Source of the DNA: SYLG01 sp965226945
GTDB lineage: Bacteria; Planctomycetota; Planctomycetia; Gemmatales; Gemmataceae
Length of the DNA stretch: 64,000 nt
Direction: 5' to 3'
Assembly (NCBI GenBank): GCA_965226945.1
Contig: OZ245717.1
Span: forward strand, 4,774,001-4,838,000
The translations under genes and the position numbers were made by a program. This document shows, in pieces, positions 29,177 to 36,905 of the stretch. Under the pieces are notes generated by a model. The model saw only the letters and a list, made by a program, of their open reading frames with translations. It did no database searches and was not told the DNA's origin. Position 1 is the first letter of the stretch; each line of letters begins with the position of its first letter.

Positions 29177-31003
29177 ATGAACCTCCGCTGGATTTTCAGC
29201 GTTTTGTTCTCGGCCGGTTGCCTCTGTTTTTTTGCAGCGATTGCCTGTTCTCAGGCGCCCAAGCTACCCGATATTCCCGGCTTTGAAGTCAAGCTCGTCG
29301 AGGGGTTTGCCCTGGTTCTGCATCCTGAAACGCTCAAGCACGAAAACGAGTTCAGAATACCGCCTTCCGAGGTCCTCAAACTCGAATTGCGCATGCTGGG
29401 GAAAATCCTCAACCCCAAGGCGCTTGCCGCGGTCAAGCGCATGCCCATCTGGGTGGAATGGGACGAGGCCACGCCGCTCAAATCGCTGGCCAAGGGAAAA
29501 CGGTTCACCGCTTATTACAACAGCTCCAATCAGGCGACAAGCAAACTGATCGGCATGCACCCGCTCCAGGCCAGAACGATCACCATTTGCAGCCTCAGGT
29601 CGCTTACTACGATTCATCAGCCTGGAGCGCCCAGGGAGCAATGCGTTCTGCTTCACGAGGTCGCCCATGCGGTACACGATCAACTGATTGGCCAGAACAA
29701 TCAAGAAATCGTCGCGGCTTACAAGCAAGCGATCAGCAGGCGGCTGTGCGATCCCAAAAGTCCGGCGGGGGCCGATTTTTCGGAGTTCTTTGCCGAGATG
29801 ACTTGCGCCTATCTCGATCGACTCGACTATCTCCCCCACAACCGCTCCGAATTGAAATCCCTCGATCCAGAGACCTTCCGCGTCGTGGAAAAATTCTGGG
29901 GCAAAACTGCGGCCGCGGAAGTCGCCAAGTCGAACACCGGGGCCTTACGAGGCCTGATCCAGGAAGACCTTTCGGGGATCCGGATCGGCATTTGGAAACC
30001 GGGAGAGGTCGTTCAAGGGGCAATGCCTCCCTTTGTCGACCGGAAGGGAAAACTGCTCGCCCTTGGCTTTTGGCACGACGAGCCTTCCGCGGTTCATCGC
30101 GATCTCGATCGTCTCCACAAGATTCAAGACCGCTTTGCCGAATGGGGAATCGATTTTCTTCTGGTAGCGCCGGCAAGCCCGCCGGCAGGATTCGATCAGC
30201 TCCTTCGGGAGCGGGGCGTGAGCGTGAGCGCCTGTGCTGGGTTGCGGCTGGCCGATCCACGGTCGCAAGGAAACTTCGACTATGCTCACCCTCCCAAAGG
30301 GGTTGTCCTTTTCGATTCGCAGGCCAAGGCGATCTTCCGGGGACCTGATTTCGCTTCCGAAACGGCCTACCGCAAGGTGCTGATGAACACCCGGCTTGAT
30401 GAAATTCTGAACGACGGTTCCACGGCTGCCCCCAAACCGTTTTCCGAGAAGAAGGAATGGAAGGCGATCCGGGCCCTGTTCGATAAGGGGGACGACTGGT
30501 CAGTGGTGTTCCGGCAGCTCGGTTCTTACGCCAGAAGCCGGGACATGGATCTGGCCGATCGGGCGCGCCGGTTGCGAGCCGTGCTGGAAAAGCCGCTCGA
30601 AGACGCGCTCAAAAACTACGAAGCCATAGGTGGAGCCGACCCGGTGAAGGGATATCTTGCTCTCACCGCCTTTGCGGCCAACTACCGGGGAACCGACCTG
30701 GCCGCCAAGGCCCGCGCGCTGGCCGATCCATGGAAGTCCGAGCCGAGGGTTCAAAACGAAATCAAGGCGCAGTCCGTACTGGAATCGATCCGCAAGTATG
30801 ACGCGCAAGTGGCCCGCATGCGCAGTGCCGACGGCTCCCTACCCAAACAGGCGAAATCGATCCTGACACAGGCCCAAACGGCTATGAAGCAGCTTGAAGA
30901 GACCTATCCCGATGCGCTGGCGACCGCTGAGGGCCGTCTGATCGTGAATCGGTTGAATCAAAATGCTCCGACGGCGAACGAGGCCGGGCCGATGAAGCCT
31001 TAG
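29177..31003 (+). CDS. Exported HExxH metalloprotease with thioredoxin-like domain, copy 2
   Basis: 608 residues, a tandem paralogue of the preceding protein along its whole length. It has a signal peptide (1-26), LPDIPGFEVKLVEGF matching FPDIPGFETKKIEGF of copy 1, zinc motif HEVAHAVHDQ (H160, E161, H164) and EFFAEMTCAYLDR (E203-E207). The redoxin-like region (about 300-405) again lacks a CXXC pair. The copies have diverged substantially between conserved blocks, so the duplication is old. Both catalytic centres look intact. The substrate is unknown; location after the cytochrome c maturation gene suggests a periplasmic function. Confidence 0.8.
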   Translation: MNLRWIFSVLFSAGCLCFFAAIACSQAPKLPDIPGFEVKLVEGFALVLHPETLKHENEFRIPPSEVLKLELRMLGKILNPKALAAVKRMPIWVEWDEATPLKSLAKGKRFTAYYNSSNQATSKLIGMHPLQARTITICSLRSLTTIHQPGAPREQCVLLHEVAHAVHDQLIGQNNQEIVAAYKQAISRRLCDPKSPAGADFSEFFAEMTCAYLDRLDYLPHNRSELKSLDPETFRVVEKFWGKTAAAEVAKSNTGALRGLIQEDLSGIRIGIWKPGEVVQGAMPPFVDRKGKLLALGFWHDEPSAVHRDLDRLHKIQDRFAEWGIDFLLVAPASPPAGFDQLLRERGVSVSACAGLRLADPRSQGNFDYAHPPKGVVLFDSQAKAIFRGPDFASETAYRKVLMNTRLDEILNDGSTAAPKPFSEKKEWKAIRALFDKGDDWSVVFRQLGSYARSRDMDLADRARRLRAVLEKPLEDALKNYEAIGGADPVKGYLALTAFAANYRGTDLAAKARALADPWKSEPRVQNEIKAQSVLESIRKYDAQVARMRSADGSLPKQAKSILTQAQTAMKQLEETYPDALATAEGRLIVNRLNQNAPTANEAGPMKP

Positions 31004-31071
31004 TCGTAGACGACGCAAGGGCGCTGAAGATGTCCCAGAAACGTGCATTCCTTCGCCGCCAAAAAACCGAA

Positions 31072-31106
31072 AACCCGGGCCAAAAGATCCTCTTTTGGCC
31101 CGGGTT
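31072..31106 (-). terminator. 16-bp perfect hairpin between convergent genes
   Basis: Left arm 31072-31087 and right arm 31091-31106 pair perfectly (AACCCGGGCCAAAAGA with its complement) around a 3-nt loop. On the minus strand it is followed by TTTTCGGTTTTTT, so it fits an intrinsic terminator for the Cys-rich peptide gene. It also lies 69 nt after the stop of the second metalloprotease and may serve both. Confidence 0.75.
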
Positions 31107-31172
31107 CACAGGAAGTTGCGTCTGGCTTTGACTCTCGGCCACAACGCCGATGCCGAGGTCGAGCGCGTCTAC

Positions 31173-31523
31173 TTATTCGCGAGCAGGTTGGGCCGCCTTG
31201 GTGGTTTTTTTGTGAACAAACTTTTCGCCTGGTTCCGTGCAAGGCATGGCCGATTCGCAGCCAAACTCACAGATTCCCGATTCCGTTAACCCTTCCGTGC
31301 AAATCATCGAGCCCGCGCTGCAAGTACCCTCCTGGGCCTCGCAGGTGGTGGAGGCGGTTGCTTCGCAGCAAGTGCTCACGGGGCAGCAGCTATCTTCAGT
31401 GATGGCCGTCATGCCGCAGCAACTGGAGCTGGCGTGATGGGCACGCCACAGACTTGGGCCGGCCCAGGCCGTCAAGCCAACCACGCACAGTCCGATCACC
31501 AGCGTGAACGCGCTCTTATTCAT
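31173..31523 (-). CDS. Small exported cysteine-rich protein
   Basis: 116 residues from ATG 31523 (GGGGGTGAG upstream). The frame is open far upstream, but that part is antisense shadow of the oxidoreductase gene. A signal peptide (residues 1-22) precedes a mature part with 12 cysteines, including three CC pairs at 35-36, 46-47 and 52-53 and singles at 61, 68, 75, 85, 89 and 95. The tail is basic (KFVHKKTTKAAQPARE). Disulfide-bonded or metal-binding small proteins look like this; I do not recognise a family. A strong terminator follows. It is divergent from the Gfo/Idh/MocA gene. Confidence 0.7.
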   Translation of the reverse strand: MNKSAFTLVIGLCVVGLTAWAGPSLWRAHHASSSCCGMTAITEDSCCPVSTCCEATASTTCEAQEGTCSAGSMICTEGLTESGICEFGCESAMPCTEPGEKFVHKKTTKAAQPARE

Positions 31524-31895
31524 GATCTCACCCCCGAATGAAATGAAAAGGAACCTATACCGGAAACGATAGCTTGGAAGCGAAGCTTCCCAGAAAACTG
31601 AAGGACCTGGGATCTCGAACCAGAAAGACCGGCCGCAACCTCGCCGGCATGGGCTTCGGCGCAGATCAAGAATGTGCCAGATTCTGGGTGGCTTTTGGGG
31701 ATTATATCCGAAGAGGAAGCAAATCGCGATAGACGAAGCTCGAACGCGGGGGAACGGCAAACAAGACCGGTTGATGGACTGAGTCCTTCCCTGCCATAAA
31801 CCAAGAAGATCTGGCAAATTCTGGCAAAACAAAGCCGATCTGAACCGCCAATGGTTCAGACCCAATTTCTCCCTCTCTTTCTGGAGCGCCTCTTC
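31524..31895. promoter_or_regulatory. Divergent intergenic region with TCTGGCAAA repeats
   Basis: This 372-bp gap separates the Cys-rich protein (minus) and the oxidoreductase (plus). TCTGGCAAA occurs twice exactly 10 bp apart (31810-31818 and 31820-31828), and the inverted form TGCCAGA occurs at 31675-31681, inside the short palindrome CCAGATTCTGG. One-turn spacing of direct repeats before a sugar-type oxidoreductase gene suggests an operator, but no regulator gene is nearby. No coding frame is supported here. Confidence 0.35.
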
Positions 31896-33017
31896 ATGAT
31901 TCGCGATCGTAAAGTCCGCATCGCCATCGTTGGCCTGGGTTTTGGAGCCGAGTTCATCCCGATCTATCAGGCTCACCCTCATGCGGAAATGGCGGCCATT
32001 TGCCGGCGCGACAAGAAAGAACTCGATGCTTGCGGCGACAAGTTCAAAATTGCCAAGCGCTACACCAGCTATGAAGAGCTGCTCAAGGATCCCGAGATCG
32101 ACGCGATTCACATCAACAGCCCCATTCCCGACCATGGTCCTCAGACCCTGGCCGCGCTGAACGCGGGGAAGCATGTTGCCTGTACGGTGCCGATGGCGAC
32201 TACCAAGGAAGAAATCAAGGCGATCGTCGAAGCGCAAAGGCGCACCGGCAAGGTTTACACGATGATGGAAACGGTCGTTTACGCCCGCGAATACCTGTTT
32301 GCCAAGGAGCTTTACGAGAAGGGCGTGCTGGGCAGAATCCAGTTCCTGCGCGGTTCGCATCAACAAGACATGGACGGCTGGCCCAATTACTGGCCAGGCC
32401 TGCCGCCGATGCACTATGCCACGCATTGCGTCAGCCCCTGCCTGGCGATTTTGAACAAGCATGCCGAAAGCGTCGTTTGTCACGGCTCGGGCCGCATCGC
32501 CGAGGAATTGATCGGTAAATACAACTCGCCGTTCGCGATCGAAACGGCGACCTTCAAAATCAAGGATTCCGACGTGGTGGCCGAGGTGACCCGCAGCCTC
32601 TTCGACACGGCGCGGCAATACCGCGAGAGCTTCGACGTATATGGATCCAAAGCAACCTTCGAATGGCAGCAGGTCGAAAACGAAGAGCCGGTGATCCACA
32701 CCAAGGGCAAACCGGAACCGGAAATTCCGGTGCGCACCAAGGTGCCCGACTATGGTCATCAGTTGCCCAAGGAAATCGGCAAGTTCACGACCAAGGGCGT
32801 TTACAGCAACGACGAGGAACAACACCTGAGCTTCACTCAGGGGGGCGGCCACGGCGGCAGCCATCCTCACCTGGCCAACGCCTTTATCGAAGCCGTCCGC
32901 GGCAATCGCCCGGCGTTCCCCGATGCGGCGACCAGCGCCAACTGGACACTTGTCGGCATTTGCGCTCACGAGTCAGCCATGGCCGGCGGCACGAGAGTGC
33001 AAATTCCAGCGTATTGA
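31896..33017 (+). CDS. Gfo/Idh/MocA family oxidoreductase
   Basis: 373 residues from ATG 31896, with GGAG 9 nt upstream. The N-terminal Rossmann fold reads RIAIVGLGFGAEFIPIY (about 8-24), with the family-typical acidic or sugar-binding region downstream. PIPDHGPQTLAALNAGKHVACTVPMA (split here as PIPDHGPQTLAALNAGK and the EKP-equivalent VPMA) marks the catalytic loop region; the usual EKP lysine appears replaced by PMA in CTVPMATTKEE, so catalysis may differ. Predicted NAD(P)-dependent dehydrogenase acting on a sugar or inositol-like compound. No signal sequence is visible. Two large hairpins follow the stop. Confidence 0.85.
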   Translation: MIRDRKVRIAIVGLGFGAEFIPIYQAHPHAEMAAICRRDKKELDACGDKFKIAKRYTSYEELLKDPEIDAIHINSPIPDHGPQTLAALNAGKHVACTVPMATTKEEIKAIVEAQRRTGKVYTMMETVVYAREYLFAKELYEKGVLGRIQFLRGSHQQDMDGWPNYWPGLPPMHYATHCVSPCLAILNKHAESVVCHGSGRIAEELIGKYNSPFAIETATFKIKDSDVVAEVTRSLFDTARQYRESFDVYGSKATFEWQQVENEEPVIHTKGKPEPEIPVRTKVPDYGHQLPKEIGKFTTKGVYSNDEEQHLSFTQGGGHGGSHPHLANAFIEAVRGNRPAFPDAATSANWTLVGICAHESAMAGGTRVQIPAY

Positions 33018-33024
33018 CGCGGAG

Positions 33025-33065
33025 TGTCATCGGCGGGGAATCGAAGCGATTCCCCGCCGATGACA
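33025..33065. terminator. 19-bp perfect hairpin after the oxidoreductase gene
   Basis: Arms 33025-33043 and 33047-33065 pair perfectly around the loop AAG (core GGCGGGGAATCG). It lies 8 nt after the oxidoreductase stop. No T-run follows, so it may act in Rho-independent termination only weakly, or in 3-prime-end protection. Confidence 0.6.
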
Positions 33066-33118
33066 AGATTTCCCGCCTGCTTGCCTTGCTTGTTCTGATT
33101 GTGAATGGTCCAATCGAC

Positions 33119-33157
33119 AAAGCGAGGCGTTTCCTGAATCAGGAAACGCCTCGCTTT
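33119..33157. terminator. Bidirectional intrinsic terminator between convergent genes
   Basis: Arms 33119-33137 and 33139-33157 form a 19-bp inverted repeat (core GCGAGGCGTTTCCTGA) with A-rich left and T-rich right flanks. This serves the oxidoreductase gene on the plus strand and the exported hypothetical gene on the minus strand. Confidence 0.8.
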
Positions 33158-33188
33158 TGTTGGGCAAGTCATTGGAATTGGCTTGGGG

Positions 33189-33929
33189 CTATCTTCCCGA
33201 CTGCGCCATTTCGAGGGTGATTTCCTTGAAGGCTTTTCTGCTCAGCTCGCCCCGTTCCTCGAGGTGTTCGTTGACCAGCTTGGTCAACTTCGGATGTTGC
33301 TGGAGGTTCGAGGCCAGCGACCAGCGGGCGACTCGTTTGAGCACGGCGTTCTGACGGTCCTCGGGCAAGTCGAGCACATCGAGGATGCGCGAAACCGCCG
33401 GGTATTGCCCCGTGATGAAGAAGTTGGCCCAGAGCAGGTCGAGATCGTCGGGAGTTTTCGCGGCGCGGTCGGACACATGTTTTGGGGGCGGGCCATCGAG
33501 GATCTTTTTCAGCGCTTCCACTCCGGGGCGGACGGCGGTGAATTTGTCGTGGTTGAGCCAGGACTGGGCTTTGAGCGCCGTGGCCTGATCGCCACACTGG
33601 GCCAGGACTTTTAAGAGGAACTTCCGGCCGGCCGTGGTTGTGGCGGTCTCAAACTCTTCTTCATAGCTGCGCAAGACTTGGGGATTGCCGCGAGCAATGT
33701 CGGCGAACTGCGATCCGATGATCGCCTGGACATGCGCCTTGTTTTCGTACCACGAGTCTTCGATGTTCGATTTTTCCAGAAATGCCTTCATCATGACCAT
33801 GGCCCGGGACGGGTCGGTCGATTCATAGTAAAAGGTCATCGATCGCGAGTATTTCTTGATGAACGAGGGAAGATTGCCCGGTTGTCCCAGAATTGAGGCG
33901 ACGACAAAGAGGGCATGGAAAGGCAACAT
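33189..33929 (-). CDS. Hypothetical exported helical protein
   Basis: 246 residues. The first 20 residues are hydrophobic enough for a signal peptide or membrane anchor (FHALFVVASILGQPG). The rest is alpha-helical with a TPR/HEAT-like rhythm (YEEEFETATTTAGRKFLLKVLAQCGD, given here only in part: FLLKVLAQCGD; then WANFFITGQYPAVSRILDVL). I do not recognise a named family. ATG 33929. It converges on the oxidoreductase gene, with the bidirectional terminator between them. Confidence 0.65.
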   Translation of the reverse strand: MLPFHALFVVASILGQPGNLPSFIKKYSRSMTFYYESTDPSRAMVMMKAFLEKSNIEDSWYENKAHVQAIIGSQFADIARGNPQVLRSYEEEFETATTTAGRKFLLKVLAQCGDQATALKAQSWLNHDKFTAVRPGVEALKKILDGPPPKHVSDRAAKTPDDLDLLWANFFITGQYPAVSRILDVLDLPEDRQNAVLKRVARWSLASNLQQHPKLTKLVNEHLEERGELSRKAFKEITLEMAQSGR

Positions 33930-34256
33930 GGCCGAGGGTTCCCAAGCGGTGCAGGTTGGTCGTTTTTACAAGTGACTAACCCAGGCTCGGCGGACGGCGT
34001 TGGCGCGAAAAAGGGATCTCATGAAGGCTTAACCAACGAACGCCGCGAGACATGGCGTCCAGATGGCGGGGATGTCATTTGCACGAGGTGATGTTGCAAA
34101 TCGGTTCAGGCTGGCGAGGTGGAAACGATTGTAGCAGGTCAAGCGGTCATTGGGATCAGAGTGTATTTGCCGCCTGGCGATTCCTCGAAACGGATCTCGC
34201 CGATTCATGCATCGCTTGGATGCATGAATCGGCGAGATCCGCGGGAACGATTGGCC
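33930..34256. other. 327-bp intergenic region with one large hairpin
   Basis: Both flanking genes are on the minus strand. Apart from the 23-bp inverted repeat at 34191-34241 I see no coding frame, RNA gene or repeat. It must contain the promoter of the exported hypothetical gene (33929), which I cannot place. Confidence 0.4.
34191..34241 (-). terminator. 23-bp perfect hairpin after the HsdR-N-like gene
   Basis: Arms 34191-34213 and 34219-34241 are perfect complements (containing ATTCATGCATC) around a 5-nt loop. It begins 15 nt after the stop of the minus-strand HsdR-N-like gene. Only a weak TTTCG follows on that strand, so it is a terminator-like element rather than a textbook one. Confidence 0.6.
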
Positions 34257-35537
34257 TCAGGCGATCTTTTCAAAGACATAATCGATCGACAAAGTAGATT
34301 GACGCGACTGCAGCGCCTTGATGGTTTCGTAGGCTTCAAGCACCGCCTGTTCGATCTTGCGAAGATCTTCCGGGCCTTTGAGCGTGCAACTGGTCCACGA
34401 GGGGAACTGCGTGGCCTTGACCTTGAAGCCGGGACAAAGGTGCGCGCACTTGGCCGCATCCATCGGAAACCAAACCGTTTTTTCCCGTTCTTGCAGGTGA
34501 AATCGCGCGATTACCGAAGTGGGGGAAAAGGGGAAGTGAATGTTGAAAGAGGAAAGGGTGTTTTCGCAGGCGATCGGCCGCTCTTCGGTGCAAATGGCCT
34601 GGAAGATTTCAAACGCGACCGATTCCTCGGCGGACGTGGACATGGACCGAATGCTGGCGGTTTCTTCAAGCGCGGCGGTCGGGGGAGCGGGGGCCGCTGC
34701 GGGCTGGCTGATCACACTGGCGAGCGCTTTCATCCGCTCCCATTCTTTTTCCTGAACGAGGACCGGCGGCGGTGCTGCCGTTTGACTGGGCGTTTGCGCT
34801 TCGGGGGAATGAGCCTGGGAAATCACCGAAGTCAGCGTGCGCACGCGAGCCCACTGGGCGATGGCGTTGGCCAGGATCGGCTTCCAGTATTCGATGACCC
34901 CCTCGCTCAACTTCCTCGTTTCCAGGTTGGCGACCGCCAGCTTGATGAATTCCGGCGACGGTTCGAGCAGGCGTTCCAGTTCAGTCACCATCAGGTTCTT
35001 GCGCGAGGTGTTGGTCTGTGCGAAGGCGCGGATCAGTTCCGGCTGGAACTGCGTCTTTTGCAAAATGGCAAGGAAGTTAAGCACATCGAACGGCGCCTGC
35101 TCATCCGCCAAGACATCCCAAACCAGGAACGGCTCCCGGTCCATCGTTTCGCCGGTCGCCAGATCGGTGAAAAAGCGCCACTGCAGTCCGTTTGTGGCGA
35201 TGCCAAGTTTCACTTCCGAGGCCTGATCGAAGTAGTGCGTCAAGCGTTCATCGACGGGCACCAGCTTTTGTTCGGTATCCTTGGCCGAGACGAAGAACCA
35301 GGGTTTGCCGGCGCCCACAAACACCCAGTCGATCGGCGCGGATGTTCTGCCTGGCCCGGCCTCAAGGCGAAAGGCGGGAATGCATTCGCGCGGGTCGGTC
35401 AGGTCGTAGCCCAAAAGCGAGAAAACCGGACCAATCAGGCTCTGCTTGACCGCCTGATCGTTGCCGCGAACATGGTCCTGAATGTCGCGAACTCGACGAA
35501 CATGGGCAGCCAAGGCATCCCGAAGGGGGGCAGTCAT
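34257..35537 (-). CDS. Stand-alone protein with type I restriction R-subunit N-terminal-like domain
   Basis: 426 residues from ATG 35537 (GGAG upstream; the ORF can open earlier at a TTG). Residues 20-150 resemble the HSDR_N nuclease-like domain: VKQSLIGPVFSLLGYD, then PIDWVF (D70) and KPWFFVSAKD. In active PD-(D/E)xK nucleases of this type the last motif is ExK; here it is S84-A-K86, so nuclease activity is doubtful. No helicase part, methylase or specificity gene is near. The middle (230-300) is Pro/Ala/Gln-rich with two related TLTSVISQ/ALASVISQ segments, and the C-terminal 120 residues look like a separate small domain. Possibly a sensor or binding module. Confidence 0.7.
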   Translation of the reverse strand: MTAPLRDALAAHVRRVRDIQDHVRGNDQAVKQSLIGPVFSLLGYDLTDPRECIPAFRLEAGPGRTSAPIDWVFVGAGKPWFFVSAKDTEQKLVPVDERLTHYFDQASEVKLGIATNGLQWRFFTDLATGETMDREPFLVWDVLADEQAPFDVLNFLAILQKTQFQPELIRAFAQTNTSRKNLMVTELERLLEPSPEFIKLAVANLETRKLSEGVIEYWKPILANAIAQWARVRTLTSVISQAHSPEAQTPSQTAAPPPVLVQEKEWERMKALASVISQPAAAPAPPTAALEETASIRSMSTSAEESVAFEIFQAICTEERPIACENTLSSFNIHFPFSPTSVIARFHLQEREKTVWFPMDAAKCAHLCPGFKVKATQFPSWTSCTLKGPEDLRKIEQAVLEAYETIKALQSRQSTLSIDYVFEKIA

Positions 35538-35878
35538 CTTGGACTCCAACCGGTGGCCGAGGGCGCCATGGACCGGCCTCTAAACCAAAGAAAACAAAAT
35601 GAAAAAACCTACATTCCTTGTCCCATATCCGATCGTCGCCAAGCGATGCAATACGGATGAGCCAGGGAGAGATTGATGGCGGCGATTTCGCGGGCAAAAA
35701 CGGGAAAATGCGCAAGTTCCGGCGCGGCATGCAGACTTATGATATTATTGGTTATCTTGTTATGGCGCCTGGCTTCGCGGCCTCCTTTGGCCCGCTCCGT
35801 ATCTTTTCACCCAGGGTCCGGGAGCCAAGCGGGTTCGCCGTTTCCCGCTCTCGGTTGGCAATCTAGCGGAATGCGAAC
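35538..35878. other. 341-bp intergenic region between divergent genes
   Basis: It separates the HsdR-N-like gene (minus) from the amidohydrolase (plus). An AT-rich stretch at about 35730-35762 (TATGATATTATTGG within it) is the likeliest promoter location, but I cannot assign boxes with confidence. No convincing coding frame or repeat is present. Confidence 0.35.
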
Positions 35879-36700
35879 ATGATCGTCGATACCCATGTCC
35901 ATCTCTTTGCCGAGGCAAGTGACGCGCGCTTCCCCATTCATGCGAACGCCCCCTATGCGGCCGCGGTTCCCGCCTTGCCGAGGCAGGTTTTGTCCTTCAT
36001 GGATCAGGCGGGCATTGCAGGCGCCGTGCTCGTTCATCCGGAAACCTACCAGGACGATCATCGCTGGCTCTTGCACACGCTTGCGATCGACCCGAAACGG
36101 TTTCGCGGCGTGTGCCATCTCTTTCCCGATCGGGCCGAAACGCCTGAGAAAATCGCGGAGTTGGCCCGTTTTCCGGGAATGGCCGGGATGCGCCTGCACG
36201 CCTATTGCCCTGAAAGGCTGCCCTCCTTCGAGCCACAATCTCTGACTCGCTTCTGGACGCTGGCCCGCGACAACGGCCTTTTCCTTCAACTTCACCTTGA
36301 GCCGCGTTACGCCCCCGTTTTCACGCCGCTTCTGCAGCGGTTCCCCGAGGTCGTGGTCTTGATTGACCACTGCGGCCGGCCGTTTCAGGGAACACTCGAG
36401 GAATTCCGGGAGATTCGCGGCTGGGCCCGCTTCCCTCAGGTGCACATGAAATTGAGCCTGCTTCCTTTTAGAAATCAGTATCCTCACCGCGACATCGGCC
36501 CGGTCGTCCAGGATCTGGCAACCCAATTTGGCATAAAGAGGATCCTTTATGGGGGAGGATATCCTTGTGCCAGTCCCCAGGAATGGACGGCGCATGTCCA
36601 GCGCTTTCTGGATCTGTTGGGCCCTCTTGGTCCTGAAGAAAAGTCATTGATTTTGGGAGCCAATGCCGCCCGCATCCTGAAGTGGGATTTGACCGGTTGA
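35879..36700 (+). CDS. Amidohydrolase-2 family protein with altered metal site
   Basis: 273 residues with the TIM-barrel amidohydrolase-2 layout (2-pyrone-4,6-dicarboxylate lactonase / fuconolactonase group): MIVDTHVHLF (H6, H8), LQLHLEP (H139), LIDHCGRP (H164) and a C-terminal GANAARIL helix. The family's GSDYP-type motif near the end, whose Asp is catalytic, reads GGGYP (G225-P229): the Asp is replaced by Gly227. Either the enzyme is inactive or it uses another residue. No signal peptide. It stands alone upstream of the PVC cytochrome protein, with 205 bp between. Confidence 0.8.
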   Translation: MIVDTHVHLFAEASDARFPIHANAPYAAAVPALPRQVLSFMDQAGIAGAVLVHPETYQDDHRWLLHTLAIDPKRFRGVCHLFPDRAETPEKIAELARFPGMAGMRLHAYCPERLPSFEPQSLTRFWTLARDNGLFLQLHLEPRYAPVFTPLLQRFPEVVVLIDHCGRPFQGTLEEFREIRGWARFPQVHMKLSLLPFRNQYPHRDIGPVVQDLATQFGIKRILYGGGYPCASPQEWTAHVQRFLDLLGPLGPEEKSLILGANAARILKWDLTG

Positions 36701-36905
36701 AACCCCAGCAGGGTGTTGGGCGCCGAACCGATCGCCGGATCGGAAAAGCCGTAGGGATCCTCGGCGAAAAGGACGCGAATTCGGCTCGATTTTCCCGAGG
36801 AAGGGCCATTGGCCCTGTCCCCCCGCGCTATGTAAGCTAAATGAAGCGAAAACACCGTCACTCTCCCAGACAGCTACGGCCCTCCCCACCCCAGGCGGCT
36901 TCTCC

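Noticed and set aside
31524..32969. Upstream extension of the Cys-rich protein frame
   Set aside because: Runs antisense to the Gfo/Idh/MocA gene; an ATG with a good ribosome site at 31523 and a signal peptide define the real gene.
34119..35660. 513-codon plus-strand frame opposite the HsdR-N-like gene
   Set aside because: Shadow; the minus-strand frame has domain motifs and a proper start.
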